A stretch of DNA of 64,000 nt from Rhizobium sp. 9140 (GCF_900067135.1 NZ_FJUR01000002.1:124001-188000); one strand, 5' to 3'; positions 17,594 to 27,403 are shown, numbered from the stretch's first letter. The notes: generated by a model from the letters alone, not told the origin. Program-made: numbers and translations.

Positions 17594-18607
17594 CTACGTG
17601 CTTGGCGGAGCGCAGGAGGTTCCGATGACGAGTTTCGGTATGGTGATATGCGTGCGTGGGAGAAGGGTGACGCCGCCGCGTTGCATCATGCGCTCGATGA
17701 GGAAGTTGGCGGCGACCCGGGCCAGTTCCTCGACCGGTTGCGCGGCAATGGTCAGCCGTGGCTTTAGGACGTTGCTCCAGGGCACGTCATCGACGCCTGT
17801 CAAGGAAATCTCCTGCGGGCAGCTGAAGCCGAGATCGTTGATCGCCTGAAGGGCGCCCAGCGCCATGAGGTTGCTGGCGGTGACCAGCGCCGTCGGGCGC
17901 TGCGGCAGGGACAGCAGGCCTACGACCTGATCGTAGGCCTTCTCGCCGCTGAAATCCGCGACGATCTCCATGGCGGGATCGACCGGCAGGTTCGAGGCGG
18001 CCATGGCATCGCGAAAGCCTCTGCGCCGCAGTGCCGCCGTCCACTGGCCGGGATCGCCGCCGATGAAGGCAATGCGACGATGGCCCATGCGAATGAGATA
18101 TTCCGTCAGCATGGTCGTTGCCAGCGCGTTGTCCGAGCTGACGAAATCGAGGTTCGCGCCGTCTACATTCTGGTCTATCAGGACGAACGGCATATCGAGC
18201 CTCGACAGAAACGCCGCGAAATTCGGGTCGTTGGTCATCGGCGCCATCAGAATGCCGCCGACCCGGTGGCGCCGCAACTGCTCGATGGTCTCGCGTTCCC
18301 GCTGGGCGTGGGACGCGGTTTCCACCACGATCACCATGTGGTCCGTATCCGACAGAATGCTGTCGACCACGCACAGCAGGCGGCTGAAAAACGGTTTGCC
18401 GATGTCGCCGAGCACAAGACCGATCAGCTTGCTGTGTCCCCGTTTCAAGCTCTGGGCCAGAACGTTGGGCTTGTAGCCGACCGCCTCGCTTGCTTCCAGC
18501 ACACGCTTCAGCGTTTCTGCGCTGATCGGGCCGGTGCCGTTTATGGCAAGCGACACCGTCGAGATGGCCACGCCCGCCTTCTTAGCCACGTCCCTTATGG
18601 TCGCCAT
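17594..18607 (-). CDS. LacI-family transcriptional regulator
   Basis: Regulator of 337 residues. N-terminal LacI HTH TIRDVAKKAGVAISTVSLAI with hinge helix VLAQSLKRG, then a periplasmic-binding-protein-like effector domain (IGLVLGDIGKPFFSRLL, GHRRIAFIGGDPGQWTAALRR). It faces away from the damaged glycoside hydrolase gene, which was probably its target. The natural inducer would be a sugar. Confidence 0.92.
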   Translation of the reverse strand: MATIRDVAKKAGVAISTVSLAINGTGPISAETLKRVLEASEAVGYKPNVLAQSLKRGHSKLIGLVLGDIGKPFFSRLLCVVDSILSDTDHMVIVVETASHAQRERETIEQLRRHRVGGILMAPMTNDPNFAAFLSRLDMPFVLIDQNVDGANLDFVSSDNALATTMLTEYLIRMGHRRIAFIGGDPGQWTAALRRRGFRDAMAASNLPVDPAMEIVADFSGEKAYDQVVGLLSLPQRPTALVTASNLMALGALQAINDLGFSCPQEISLTGVDDVPWSNVLKPRLTIAAQPVEELARVAANFLIERMMQRGGVTLLPRTHITIPKLVIGTSCAPPST

Positions 18608-18740
18608 GCGTTACCTCGTTAGCCGAGCCGTTCGTGTGTTCCTGCGGTCCGCCCAAAATGCCGGTTGTCGGACCTCACGTCTGCGGAATCAGGCTCAGGC
18701 AGTTTTGTCTGTTCGATCTGTTTTGACCGATGTTCGATGC

Positions 18741-20441
18741 TTGCTCCTGCGCGGGCAGATCGATGGGCTGCATTCGGTTGGCATTAAGGCGCCGGTCTAT
18801 CTATCCGCCGCCTGGGACGAGCAGGCCCCGCAGACCCATCCCGAATGGCGTATCGTCTCGCCGGAGGGTACGCTGCCGCAATCGCGCAACGAGCCGACCG
18901 GCTGGGCCTTTCTCGATTTCTCCACGCCATATCTCGATTATCTCTGCCGCCAGGTGGAGGAGGTCATGCGCAGCTATGGCGACGGCGACGGCATCTTTCT
19001 CGACATATCGTTCCAGATGCCGACCGTCTCCGCCGCCGCCAGGACGAAGATGGATGCGCTCGGGCTCGACGGGACCAGCCCCCTCGACCGCGACACCTTT
19101 CTCGACCGGTCCACGGAGGCCTATTACGAGGCCGTGAAGGCGGCCGTGCATCGCCACGACCCCCGCATGCCGCTGTTTTTCAACGCCGGTCATGTCCGGC
19201 GTGGCCAGCGCGTGCATGACCGTCGCTTCTACAGCCATCTGGAACTGGAATCCCTGCCGACGGCCGGCTGGGGCTACGATCATTTTCCCCTGAGCGCCCG
19301 CTATGTCGATCCCATCGGCTTCGACTTTCTCGGCATGACCGGCAAGTTCCATTTCACCTGGGGCGAGGTCGGCGGCTACAAGCGGCCGGAGGCGCTGGTC
19401 TACGAATGCGGTGCGATCATCGCGCTGGCCTATCGTTTCGTGGAGGCGCGCGAGCCCTGGTGCCTCGGCTCCGTCAATCGCGCCGATATCGGCCTGCTGT
19501 CGCTCCAGTCGGTGGAAGCACCGGCGGCTGGCGGCGGGTCCGACCGCGACAGCGTTGCGGATGACGGCGCGTCGCGCATCCTGCTGGAGGCGGGACTGAC
19601 CTTCGATGTGCTCGATCTCGACAGCGATTTCGCGCCGTACCGTCTCCTGATTCTGCCCGACGCCGTTCCGGTGGACGAGGCCCTCCGGCTGCGCATCGAG
19701 CGTTATGCGGAAGAGGGTGGCAGGGTGCTCCTGACCGGGCGCAGCGGTATCGATCCGGAACGCGGCTTTGTGTTCGATCTCGGCGCGCGCTGGCATGGGA
19801 CCTCGCCGATGACCGGTGGCGACTACCTTCTGCCGATCGCGCCGCTGCAGGCGGACGGCATCGACCAGCCGATGTTTATGTACCAGCCGTCCGAGCGGAT
19901 TACGGTAACGGACGGCCTGTCGCTCGGCGCCATCCACGAGCCCTATTTCGACCGCACGCCGCGCCATTTCTCCGGCCATATCCATGCGCCGAGCCGGCCG
20001 GATGCCTCGGCCTATCATGCGGGCGTACAGAAAGGCAATTTCATCTATCTTGCCCACCCGGTCTTCGGCATCTACCATCAGGTGGGTGCGGTGCGCATGC
20101 TGGAAATGACAGAGCGCGCTATCGCCTTCGCCCTCGGTGGTGAGACGCTGATCTCGACCAGCCTGCCACGGGCCGGCCGGGTGACCGTGCGCAGCCAGCC
20201 GGAACAGGCACGCGACGTCATCCATCTGCTGCACGCGACACCAGCACTGCGCGGCCAGCTCTGGGAGGCCAATATCCAGCCGATCCAGGACATCACGCCC
20301 CTGTTCGACATCGCCGTTTCGCTGAAGACCGCAAGTCCGGTGTCCACCATCCGAAGCGTGCCGGCGGGCGATGATCTCTCCTTCACGGAAGCGGACGGCA
20401 CCGTCCATTTTACGCTGCCGCGCCTGGACGGCATGCGATGA
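18741..20441 (+). pseudogene. 5'-truncated glycoside hydrolase (beta-galactosidase-trimerization/fucosidase-like family)
   Basis: From about 18741 the frame matches a rhizobial glycoside hydrolase family of roughly 650-700 residues (GIKAPVYLSAAWDE, DGIFLDISFQMP, FLGMTGKFHFTWGEVGGYK, then a trimerization-type domain with LILPDAVPVDEAL and VLLTGRSGID). The usual first 60 or so residues, normally including a short strand with an HLDFH-type motif, are missing; upstream bases carry only a frameshifted trace (TTCGAT then TTGCTCCTG). A second, in-frame loss of about 25 residues seems to have removed the stretch between IIALAY and RFVEAREPWC. No credible start with a ribosome site is present, so I call it a pseudogene. 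Family assignment is from remembered relatives. Confidence 0.65.
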
Positions 20442-20812
20442 TAGAGGTCGCCTACCAACGCTGAAATCCGTTGGTAGGCGATCCAGATAAAGCGTTGTCG
20501 CCCGATAGTCTGGCTGACTTCAGCGGGAGTCTTTAAGGGCTCCTGCGGGCTGCGCCTTGGCGAAGGAACCGGACGTTATGGCATGTCGGCGTCCTTTGTG
20601 GGACGTGCCGTCGAGCCGCATTTATCGTGCCACGTAACACGGGCGGCCATTACGATGGCATTCGGTTTTGATGGCGCGTTGCGGGAGGGTGACTTATAGG
20701 ACGTTGCCACCCCGGACGGCGTCGCTTTGGTCTCGTCCTTGTCCAAGGTCCGGCTCCCTGCAAGTGGCAGGGTGATGTGACGCAACCATGTTTTCCAGCA
20801 GGGCAAAGAGTG
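20442..20812. other. Intergenic region, no gene seen
   Basis: About 370 bases between the glycoside hydrolase remnant and the phosphatase. Besides the hairpin at 20449-20480, a short stem CCCTGC/GCAGGG lies at 20756-20772, just upstream of the phosphatase. I see no supported coding frame; short open frames on the minus strand here have no start signals or recognisable motifs. Confidence 0.6.
20449..20480. terminator. Perfect 12-bp stem-loop after the glycoside hydrolase remnant
   Basis: CGCCTACCAACG at 20449-20460 and its exact complement CGTTGGTAGGCG at 20469-20480 flank an 8-base loop, eight bases after the stop codon. No T-run follows, so it may be a Rho-assisted 3' end. Confidence 0.6.
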
Positions 20813-21571
20813 ATGACGACAGAGAGCCTACCCTCCAATATCTATGCGATCGCCGATATCCACGGACGCGCCGATCTTCTCGATGTCATGCTTGGCTATA
20901 TTGCAGAAGACGCCGCAGTCCATGGTTCGAAGCCGGTGGTGATCTTCCTGGGCGATCTCATCGATCGCGGACCCGACAGTCCGAAGGTCATCGATCGGGT
21001 CCGTGAGACACTGGACCTCTATCCCGGCTCCCGGCTGATTCTGGGCAATCACGATTTCTTCCTGCGGGAACTTCTGCGTGGCACACTCACATCCGAGGAT
21101 GCGATAAACTGGCTGGACTGGGGAGGCGTCGCCACTCTGAGCGCATATTCCGACCGGCCGGTGCCCGATCTCGCAAATATCGCGGCCGACATCCGTCGTG
21201 ATTTTCCGCACCATGTCGATGTGCTGGAAAACGCTCTGACATTCAAGGAGATCGGACGCTTCTGTTTTGTTCATGCCGGAATACGCCCCGGCATCGAGCT
21301 GATCGATCAGGATGAATATGACTTGCGTTGGATCAGGGCCGGCTTTCTCGACCACCTGGATGTATTTCGCCATATCGTCCTGCATGGCCATACGATCACA
21401 GCGTCACTACGACCCGAAATTCATTCCAATCGCATCGCACTGGACACGGGAGCCTATCGATCCGGCCGCTTGAGCGCCGCCGTCATCCGGGACGACGAAC
21501 TTTCACACTTCCTCTGCACCGAGCTGACCGAAGAGGGTGCCATACGCATTGGCGAGTGGCGGCCTGAATAA
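20813..21571 (+). CDS. Metallophosphatase of the PPP (serine/threonine phosphatase/ApaH-like) family
   Basis: About 252 residues with the PPP signature blocks in order: AIADIHGR (GDxHG type, near 12-19), LGDLIDRGPDS (GDxVDRG), GNHD near 80, and the later metal ligands FVHAG and LHGHT. These residues coordinate two metal ions for phosphoester hydrolysis. Similar bacterial proteins act on phosphoproteins or dinucleoside polyphosphates; which applies is unknown. The ATG at 20813 is preferred because AAAGAG precedes it and the protein then begins just before the first motif. Confidence 0.87.
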   Translation: MTTESLPSNIYAIADIHGRADLLDVMLGYIAEDAAVHGSKPVVIFLGDLIDRGPDSPKVIDRVRETLDLYPGSRLILGNHDFFLRELLRGTLTSEDAINWLDWGGVATLSAYSDRPVPDLANIAADIRRDFPHHVDVLENALTFKEIGRFCFVHAGIRPGIELIDQDEYDLRWIRAGFLDHLDVFRHIVLHGHTITASLRPEIHSNRIALDTGAYRSGRLSAAVIRDDELSHFLCTELTEEGAIRIGEWRPE

Positions 21572-21581
21572 AGGATTCCCT

Positions 21582-21821
21582 ATGCACCGACTCGTCTCGG
21601 TCGTTCTGGTCCTTGTCCTCACGGCCACGGCATTTATCGGCCTACGCTGGTACAGGTACGTTTCGAATACGAGCTCGCCCTATGACGAGGTCGGTATCGA
21701 GATCAACAGCCGCTTGCCGGCATGGTTGAGCAAATGGGGCTGCGACAAGCTTCATGTCACGTCCGGTAACGTGCCCCCGCCCTACGGCTGTGGTTCCACC
21801 GATGGAAATACGTGGCGCTGA
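21582..21821 (+). CDS. Small membrane-anchored or secreted protein, unknown function
   Basis: A 79-residue open frame starting ten bases after the phosphatase stop. It has one N-terminal hydrophobic segment (VSVVLVLVLTATAFIGL, about 5-21) followed by a positive WYRY and a short polar tail with two cysteines (WGCDKL and PPYGCGS). That pattern suits a signal anchor or exported peptide with a disulfide. I do not recognise the family. Coding is supported by tight spacing and the signal-like start only. Confidence 0.5.
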   Translation: MHRLVSVVLVLVLTATAFIGLRWYRYVSNTSSPYDEVGIEINSRLPAWLSKWGCDKLHVTSGNVPPPYGCGSTDGNTWR

Positions 21822-22059
21822 CGAGGCGGCATCTTTCCAGCCGTTCCGTTCCGGCGTGGACTGCGCGCATCAGTACACGCATCTGCATCGAGACGCGCCG
21901 GGCGAACGCTGTCGTAGAGACAATGCCGGATAGCTCAAGGTGAACACGCGCAATGATATGGTGGCCAGCAATAAACGCTTCTTCCAACGGAGCAACCTTG
22001 CTCTACTTGCACGTTACCGCTAGCAGATAAGCTTGACTGCGCTGTAATTGGAGAGTGCC

Positions 22060-22554
22060 ATGACTGGCGACGAACATCAGAATGCACCGACTGACGTATC
22101 CGGGGATGTGAAGGACCTGGACGGGCAGCTATCAGAAGACGGCGGCCGTAAAGCCCGGAAAAGGACACAGAAGAAGGTCCCGAGCGAAAAGCCTGTCACG
22201 CGCCAGATCCGGCGTCACACGCCCTCGGAACGTGCGGAAAAGATTCGCCGCATCGAGGACAGCCTTGCAAAGGACGGTCTTTCGCTGAAGGCCGCGGTTG
22301 AAGCGGTCGGAATCTCGGATCAGACCTATTACCAGTGGAAGCGTGCAGAAAAGCCTTCAGACGTCTCCTCAACCCCTTCTGCATCCTCAGGACCTTCGGT
22401 GTCCTCGCCATCCGCTACACCGCCGGCTTCGGTCGGGAGCGAACTGGCCGAACTCATCAAGCTTGAAGAAGAGAACCAGAGACTGCGTCAGTTGCTCGGC
22501 GAGAAGCTTCGGGCGGAGAACGCGGAACTGCGTCGACGCCTCGAACTGGATTGA
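22060..22554 (+). CDS. SyrB-like regulator with transposase-type HTH and C-terminal coiled coil
   Basis: A 164-residue protein. A basic N-terminus (RKARKRTQKK) is followed by an HTH-like region at about 65-100 (SLKAAVEAVGISDQTYYQWK) that resembles the SyrB family of rhizobia and transposase OrfA helices. A Ser/Pro-rich linker leads to a C-terminal leucine-zipper-like tail of about 33 residues (LIKLEEENQRLRQLLGEKL and on). GGAGAG precedes the ATG. SyrB-like proteins were described as regulators affecting symbiotic gene expression; direct function here is unknown. It could also be a domesticated transposase helper. Confidence 0.65.
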   Translation: MTGDEHQNAPTDVSGDVKDLDGQLSEDGGRKARKRTQKKVPSEKPVTRQIRRHTPSERAEKIRRIEDSLAKDGLSLKAAVEAVGISDQTYYQWKRAEKPSDVSSTPSASSGPSVSSPSATPPASVGSELAELIKLEEENQRLRQLLGEKLRAENAELRRRLELD

Positions 22555-22562
22555 CGCGCGTC

Positions 22563-23159
22563 ATGCGGAAAGCCCAACCTCATTTTGTGGTGGAATACAA
22601 AGGCGGTCGGCGCCAGAAATCGTCTCCGAAAGGTTCGATATGGGGAGCCGTAGACTTTTCCAAGCTCACGAGCGAGATCGAACATGATCTTCCCCCTGAG
22701 GTGCGGAGCGATGTTGCCGACATAAACGATGGCGGGGACCAGCATCCGGCCGAACATCCCATGCCGAACAAGGATCTTGTTGCGGCGGACGTCGAGGGCG
22801 GTGGCGGACCAGTCTTGGCGGAGGCAGAGCCGTCGTTGACGAGCGATGTTGATGGCGGCGGACGCGGCGGGCTTCTGGAAGCTGTGCACACGCAGAGCGA
22901 AGAGATAGGCTCACCCGCGACCGGATATCATATCCTTGAGCATGGATCGGATGTCGAGCCGAGAGCCGATGATCACGAGCGCGGTCCAATGTTCGTATCC
23001 GGAGATAGCGGCAAACCTGCATTGCCGGCAGAACCGGTTTCGCGAGAGCAACTGGCAGCGCTTGAGGGCGAGAATAAAGAGCTTAAAAGGCGTCTTTTGA
23101 GGAAGCTTAAGCAAGAAAATCACTGTCTTGAGAAAATGCTGGAGCGGTTCTTGCCCTAG
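22563..23159 (+). CDS. Partner of the SyrB-like protein; low-complexity protein with matching C-terminal coiled coil
   Basis: A 198-residue protein beginning eight bases after the SyrB-like stop (a TTG at 22551 overlapping that stop is an alternative). The N-terminus (RKAQPHFVVEYKGGRRQKSS, then IWG) is a pattern I associate with genes next to rhizobial syrB-like genes. The middle is acidic and low in complexity. The C-terminal 35 residues (LAALEGENKELKRRLLRKL, then ENHCLEKML) closely echo the tail of the upstream protein, so the two may pair through these helices. No catalytic motif is visible. Confidence 0.55.
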   Translation: MRKAQPHFVVEYKGGRRQKSSPKGSIWGAVDFSKLTSEIEHDLPPEVRSDVADINDGGDQHPAEHPMPNKDLVAADVEGGGGPVLAEAEPSLTSDVDGGGRGGLLEAVHTQSEEIGSPATGYHILEHGSDVEPRADDHERGPMFVSGDSGKPALPAEPVSREQLAALEGENKELKRRLLRKLKQENHCLEKMLERFLP

Positions 23160-23751
23160 TGCGTCTTTTGCCAGATCAACGGCGAGCATTGTTAGCGGTT
23201 AGAGCTGGAGCCTGCAAATCTTAAGCCCCTGACAACTTGGACCACATGTCGCTAAAAGCGTCAGCTTCCTGCTTGGCGTTTTCACTGCAACAGACTTGAC
23301 CTCAACAAGATGATCAAGCTGAGCCGTGTTTCGTTGCGGCTGAAGTGATCGTGTTGGGAAGATGCATTCGATGCGCGAGACGACAAGGCTTGTCCTCACG
23401 CCCTAACAATGGCCCTTCCATCGCCGTCTGGCCGAACGTCCCTAAGACGCCTGTCGCGCAAATTATTATGTTCTCGACACTCAGGCGGCTGCTTTTCATA
23501 CAAAAAGCGACATTGAAATCCTGCCATTGCGACCGGGAACTGTACTTCCCGATATATCCTAAAAATAGGGATAATTATTAGATAAATAGCATATAGTACT
23601 GCGATGCAAGCCTTTAACATTGGAGAGATGACTCCATAATTTCGTACCTGCTCAATTAAAACGAAATTTTAAGTATCTTTATTTAATCTCATCCTCAGTT
23701 AGTGTCGCAATTTCTTGGCGGCTCGCAAAACAAACTGACGAGGGTGAATAC
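23160..23751. other. AT-rich intergenic region, no gene seen
   Basis: About 590 bases upstream of the chemoreceptor gene, with visibly lower GC than the surroundings, especially 23460-23720. It contains small inverted repeats: GGGAA/TTCCC at 23535-23550, TATCC/GGATA at 23555-23573, and TTAAAA/TTTTAA at 23656-23672. Open frames on either strand lack ribosome sites and family motifs. It probably holds the promoter of the chemoreceptor gene. Confidence 0.6.
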
Positions 23752-25482
23752 GTGTTTGGGATATCGGAAATTTCTGGCATGCAGCGCGAAGCGATGAAGT
23801 CGATTACAGCGAATATCATGATCGCGGATTTCGATCTCAACATTCGTTACATGAACAATGCGGTGACGGATCTGCTGAAGGAAGCGGGGCCTGACCTGAA
23901 GAAGGAACTGCCACGGTTCGACTTCGACAAGTTGATCGGCAGCAACATCGATATCTTTCATAAGAACCCGTCTCACCAGCGCAATATGCTCGCGGCTCTC
24001 AAGACCCAGCACCGGGCAACAATTTGGATCGGCCACAGGGCATTCGATCTGATTGTTACGCCGCTGACCAAAGGGGCGAAGACGACTGGGTTCGTCGTTG
24101 AATGGAGCAATGCTCGGGAACGACTGCAGAATCTGGATTACCAGGCGCAGATGGTCGCCATCAGCCGCTCGCAGGGTATCATCGAATTCACGACGCAGGG
24201 AGAGATCGTATCGGCGAACGCCAACTTCCTGAAAGCCATCAATTACAGCATGGACGAGATCAAGGGGCGCCCGCACAGCATCCTGGTGGAGCCGGGTTAC
24301 GCCCAGTCGCCGGAGTACAAGGCGTTCTGGGACGCCCTGCGACGCGGCGAGGTGCAGTCTGCCGAATTCACCCGATATGCCAAGAACGGCAAGGCGATCT
24401 TCATCAACGCGTCCTACAACCCGATCCTAGATGCCAAGGGCAAGGTCATCAAGGTCGTCAAGTTCGCAACCGATGTGACCGAACGGGTGGAAGCCGTGAG
24501 TGCCATTGGAGAAGCCCTGACGAAGCTTGCGAATGGTGATCTCTCGTTCAGCCTCAATCAGCCGTTCGCACCCGACTTCGAAAGTCTTCGCAGCACGATG
24601 AATATGGCTCTCAGCCAGATGCGGAACACGCTTGGTGCTGTTGCCCGGTCCACGGCCCAGATCGATATGGGGACGCGCGAAATCAGCCAGAGCGCCGAGG
24701 ATCTCTCCAGGCGCACGGAGCAGCAGGCAGCGTCCCTTGAGGAAACGGCAGCAGCGCTCGATCAGATCACCGTCAATGTTTCCAACGCCGCCAAGCGTGC
24801 GGAGGAGGCGCGTCGGTCGGCCTCGACAGCCAGTCAGAACGCCGAGCGCTCGGGCAATGTCGTGGCCGATGCCGTCGGTGCCATGTCGCGCATCGAAGCA
24901 TCCTCGAACCAGATCTCCAATATTATCGGCGTTATCGACGAGATCGCGTTCCAGACCAACCTGCTTGCGCTGAACGCAGGTGTCGAAGCGGCGCGTGCGG
25001 GCGAAGCGGGCAAGGGCTTTGCTGTCGTCGCCCAGGAGGTGCGCGAGCTTGCGCAGAGGTCCGCGCAAGCGGCAAAGGAGATCAAGGAACTGATCCGCAA
25101 TTCATCGAGCGAAGTCAGCACCGGAGTCAAGCTGGTCAGTGAGACAGGGGAATCTCTGCAGACGATCCGTAGCAACATCGTCGTCGTCAACGAGCACATG
25201 GAGGCAATTACCAGCTCCGCGCGCGAACAGGCGACCGGCTTGTCCGAGGTGAACGCAGCCGTCAACCAGATGGATCAGGTGACACAGCAGAACGCAGCAA
25301 TGGTCGAGGAAACCAACGCGGCGAGCGCTACGCTTGCGCAGGAGACTGCAACGCTGCGCGACCTGATCCGGCACTTTGAACTCGGACAGGACGCAACGAG
25401 GACGACATCCCTCTCATCGTCGCACTCAGCGTCCTCCTATCAGCGCGCAGAGGCTCCTGCACGGCGGGCATCGATGCGATAG
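23752..25482 (+). CDS. Soluble methyl-accepting chemotaxis protein with two PAS domains
   Basis: A 576-residue chemoreceptor starting at GTG with GAGGG eight bases before it. I see no transmembrane segment. Two PAS-like domains (about 12-120 and 135-245, the second with [20 protein letters not shown] and ending in TDVTERVEA) are followed by a HAMP-like piece (about 245-305) and an MCP signalling domain whose hairpin tip reads [20 protein letters not shown]. No CheR-docking pentapeptide is present at the C-terminus. It should sense an intracellular signal (redox, ligand or flavin/heme state) and control CheA. The gene stands alone here without che genes. Confidence 0.92.
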   Translation: MFGISEISGMQREAMKSITANIMIADFDLNIRYMNNAVTDLLKEAGPDLKKELPRFDFDKLIGSNIDIFHKNPSHQRNMLAALKTQHRATIWIGHRAFDLIVTPLTKGAKTTGFVVEWSNARERLQNLDYQAQMVAISRSQGIIEFTTQGEIVSANANFLKAINYSMDEIKGRPHSILVEPGYAQSPEYKAFWDALRRGEVQSAEFTRYAKNGKAIFINASYNPILDAKGKVIKVVKFATDVTERVEAVSAIGEALTKLANGDLSFSLNQPFAPDFESLRSTMNMALSQMRNTLGAVARSTAQIDMGTREISQSAEDLSRRTEQQAASLEETAAALDQITVNVSNAAKRAEEARRSASTASQNAERSGNVVADAVGAMSRIEASSNQISNIIGVIDEIAFQTNLLALNAGVEAARAGEAGKGFAVVAQEVRELAQRSAQAAKEIKELIRNSSSEVSTGVKLVSETGESLQTIRSNIVVVNEHMEAITSSAREQATGLSEVNAAVNQMDQVTQQNAAMVEETNAASATLAQETATLRDLIRHFELGQDATRTTSLSSSHSASSYQRAEAPARRASMR

Positions 25483-25574
25483 CCACATATCGGCGCGGTT
25501 TCGACTTTGCTCGGAACCGCGCCGGCCTCGTTGACTGCCTGCACAGCAATGCCGACATGCCTCCGTCCCAGATA

Positions 25575-26513
25575 TCAGCCTGGCCGCGGCATGAGCTGGT
25601 GCGCTTCTGACGCAGCCTCGCGGATCGTCTGCAGCAGGATCGAGAGGGGTAGCGAGGCCATGCTATCCGCGCGCATGGTCAGCCCGACGGGACCGCGGGT
25701 TTCCCGGGTGTCGATCGGCAGTTTTGCCAAGGCGCCATTTTCGATATCGCGGGCGACGACGCCTTCGGAGATAATCCAGACGGCGTCGCTCATCTGAATG
25801 AACGCGCGTCCAAAAGCGTCCGAGACCGTTTCGATCTGGTCGGGGAGATGTCCCATGCCGTTGACGATCAGGAGGTTGTCGACGAAGGGGCGGATGATTG
25901 CGGTGCGCGTCGGCATCAGGATCGTATAATCGCCGAGACGGGAAAGCGGCGAACCTCTGGGGGCCAGCAGCGGATGTCCTGCCCGGACGACGAAGACGAC
26001 TTGCTCGGAATAGAGATGCTCGAAGGTAAATCCGGTCATCTTCTCCGCTGCCGCCAGTCGACCGATCACCAGTTCGAGATCGCCGACGCGAAGCTGCTCG
26101 AGAAGCACGGCATTTTCGCCTGTGACGATCTTGACGCGGCTCCAGGTCTTCTCGTTCATGAAGAGCTGCATGGCGCGCGGCATGATATGCGTGGATACGG
26201 TCGGCAGTGCGCCGATGCGGATCGTCGGCGCTTCGCCGGAACGCTCACCAGACACCGAGTCGACGCCTTGCCGTAACGCTGTAAGAGCTGCTCCAGCGTG
26301 TCTCAGGAAGACCTCCCCATGCCGCGTCAACCGGATGCCACGCCCCTCGCGTTCGATAACGGCGACGCCGAGGATCTGTTCGAGCTCGCGGATGGTCTTG
26401 GTCACGGCTGGCTGGCTGACGTGGAGGCTGGCCGCTGCCTTAACGACGCTTTTCTGCCGGGCGACCTCGACGAACGTCTGCAGGTGCCGAACCTTGATGC
26501 CGGATTCACTCAT
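25575..26513 (-). CDS. pcaQ: LysR-family activator of protocatechuate catabolism, PcaQ
   Basis: A 312-residue LysR regulator. HTH near 8-65 (LQTFVEVARQKSVVKAAASL, VSQPAVTKTIRELE), then a substrate-binding domain. It diverges from pcaDCHGB, the arrangement known from Agrobacterium and Sinorhizobium, where PcaQ activates the operon with beta-carboxymuconate or gamma-carboxymuconolactone as co-inducers. A matching binding site lies just upstream of its start codon. Confidence 0.93.
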   Translation of the reverse strand: MSESGIKVRHLQTFVEVARQKSVVKAAASLHVSQPAVTKTIRELEQILGVAVIEREGRGIRLTRHGEVFLRHAGAALTALRQGVDSVSGERSGEAPTIRIGALPTVSTHIMPRAMQLFMNEKTWSRVKIVTGENAVLLEQLRVGDLELVIGRLAAAEKMTGFTFEHLYSEQVVFVVRAGHPLLAPRGSPLSRLGDYTILMPTRTAIIRPFVDNLLIVNGMGHLPDQIETVSDAFGRAFIQMSDAVWIISEGVVARDIENGALAKLPIDTRETRGPVGLTMRADSMASLPLSILLQTIREAASEAHQLMPRPG

Positions 26514-26519
26514 GGATAC

Positions 26520-26535
26520 ATAACTTCTTGGTTAT
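26520..26535. promoter_or_regulatory. PcaQ binding site candidate in the pcaQ-pcaD promoter
   Basis: ATAACTTCTTGGTTAT fits the reported rhizobial PcaQ consensus ATAACC-N4-GGTTAA at 10 of 12 defined bases and is itself an inverted repeat (ATAAC/GTTAT). It lies seven bases from the pcaQ start and about 70 bases from pcaD. The consensus is recalled from published work on this family. Confidence 0.7.
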
Positions 26536-26602
26536 CGGTATCACCTGAATTATCATTTTACAGCACCGGATCAAGACGCCATTCTGCGACCGGGAGGTGA
26601 CC

Positions 26603-27403
26603 ATGCGATTTGTAACCGTAAACGGCGTCACGATTCATCACGAGATCATCGGCGATCCGGCGAAAAAACCGATGCTGGTCTTCATCAATTCGCTCGGCAC
26701 CGATTTTCGTATCTGGCAAGACGTGGCAGATCGTTTGAAACACGCCTTTGCCATCCTTGTCTATGACATGCGGGGACATGGCCTTTCGGACATTGGTGGT
26801 GAGGCCTCAAATATCGAGGATCACGCGGACGACCTGTCCGGCCTTCTCGATCATCTCTCCATTGGACGCGCCGTCATCTGTGGCCTGTCCGTCGGCGGAC
26901 TGATTGCGCAGGCGCTGTACCAGCGCCGGCCGGATCTGGTGCGGGCGCTCGTTCTCTGCGCGACCGCGCACAAGATCGGAACGCCTGACATGTGGAACGG
27001 ACGGATAAGGGCCGTCGAGGAGGGTGGGATCGAGAGTATTCTCGATGCCGTGATGGAGCGCTGGTTCACGCTCGCCTTTCGAAGTCCTGAAAATGCCGCC
27101 TATGCCGGCTATCGCGCCATGCTGGTCCGGCAGCCGGCCGCGGGATATGCGGCCACATGCGCCGCGATCCGCGATGCGGATTACACCACTGCCGCCGCGC
27201 GCATCGCGGTTCCTACGCTCTGCATCGTCGGCGATCAGGACGGCTCCACGCCGCCCGATCTCGTGCGCTCCACCGCGACGTTGATCCCGGGGTCCCGTTT
27301 CGAGATCATTGCCGACGCCGGGCATATTCCCTGTGTCGAGCAACCGGACGCACTGTCCCAGACCATAAGCACCTTCCTCCTCACTCTCGATCAAGAGGCT
27401 TGA
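26603..27403 (+). CDS. pcaD: 3-oxoadipate enol-lactonase
   Basis: Alpha/beta hydrolase of about 266 residues that opens beta-ketoadipate enol-lactone to 3-oxoadipate. Nucleophile elbow GLSVGG (about 92-97), oxyanion region NSLGTDFRIW, acid VGDQDGSTPP and catalytic His in AGHIPCVEQP. GGGAGGTG sits just before the ATG at 26603; a GTG six bases earlier is less likely. First gene of pcaDCHGB. Confidence 0.93.
   Translation: MRFVTVNGVTIHHEIIGDPAKKPMLVFINSLGTDFRIWQDVADRLKHAFAILVYDMRGHGLSDIGGEASNIEDHADDLSGLLDHLSIGRAVICGLSVGGLIAQALYQRRPDLVRALVLCATAHKIGTPDMWNGRIRAVEEGGIESILDAVMERWFTLAFRSPENAAYAGYRAMLVRQPAAGYAATCAAIRDADYTTAAARIAVPTLCIVGDQDGSTPPDLVRSTATLIPGSRFEIIADAGHIPCVEQPDALSQTISTFLLTLDQEA

Noticed and set aside
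22060..23159. An insertion sequence (IS3-like OrfA plus second frame)
   Set aside because: The HTH is transposase-like but there is no integrase DDE frame, no terminal inverted repeats and no target duplication that I can see.
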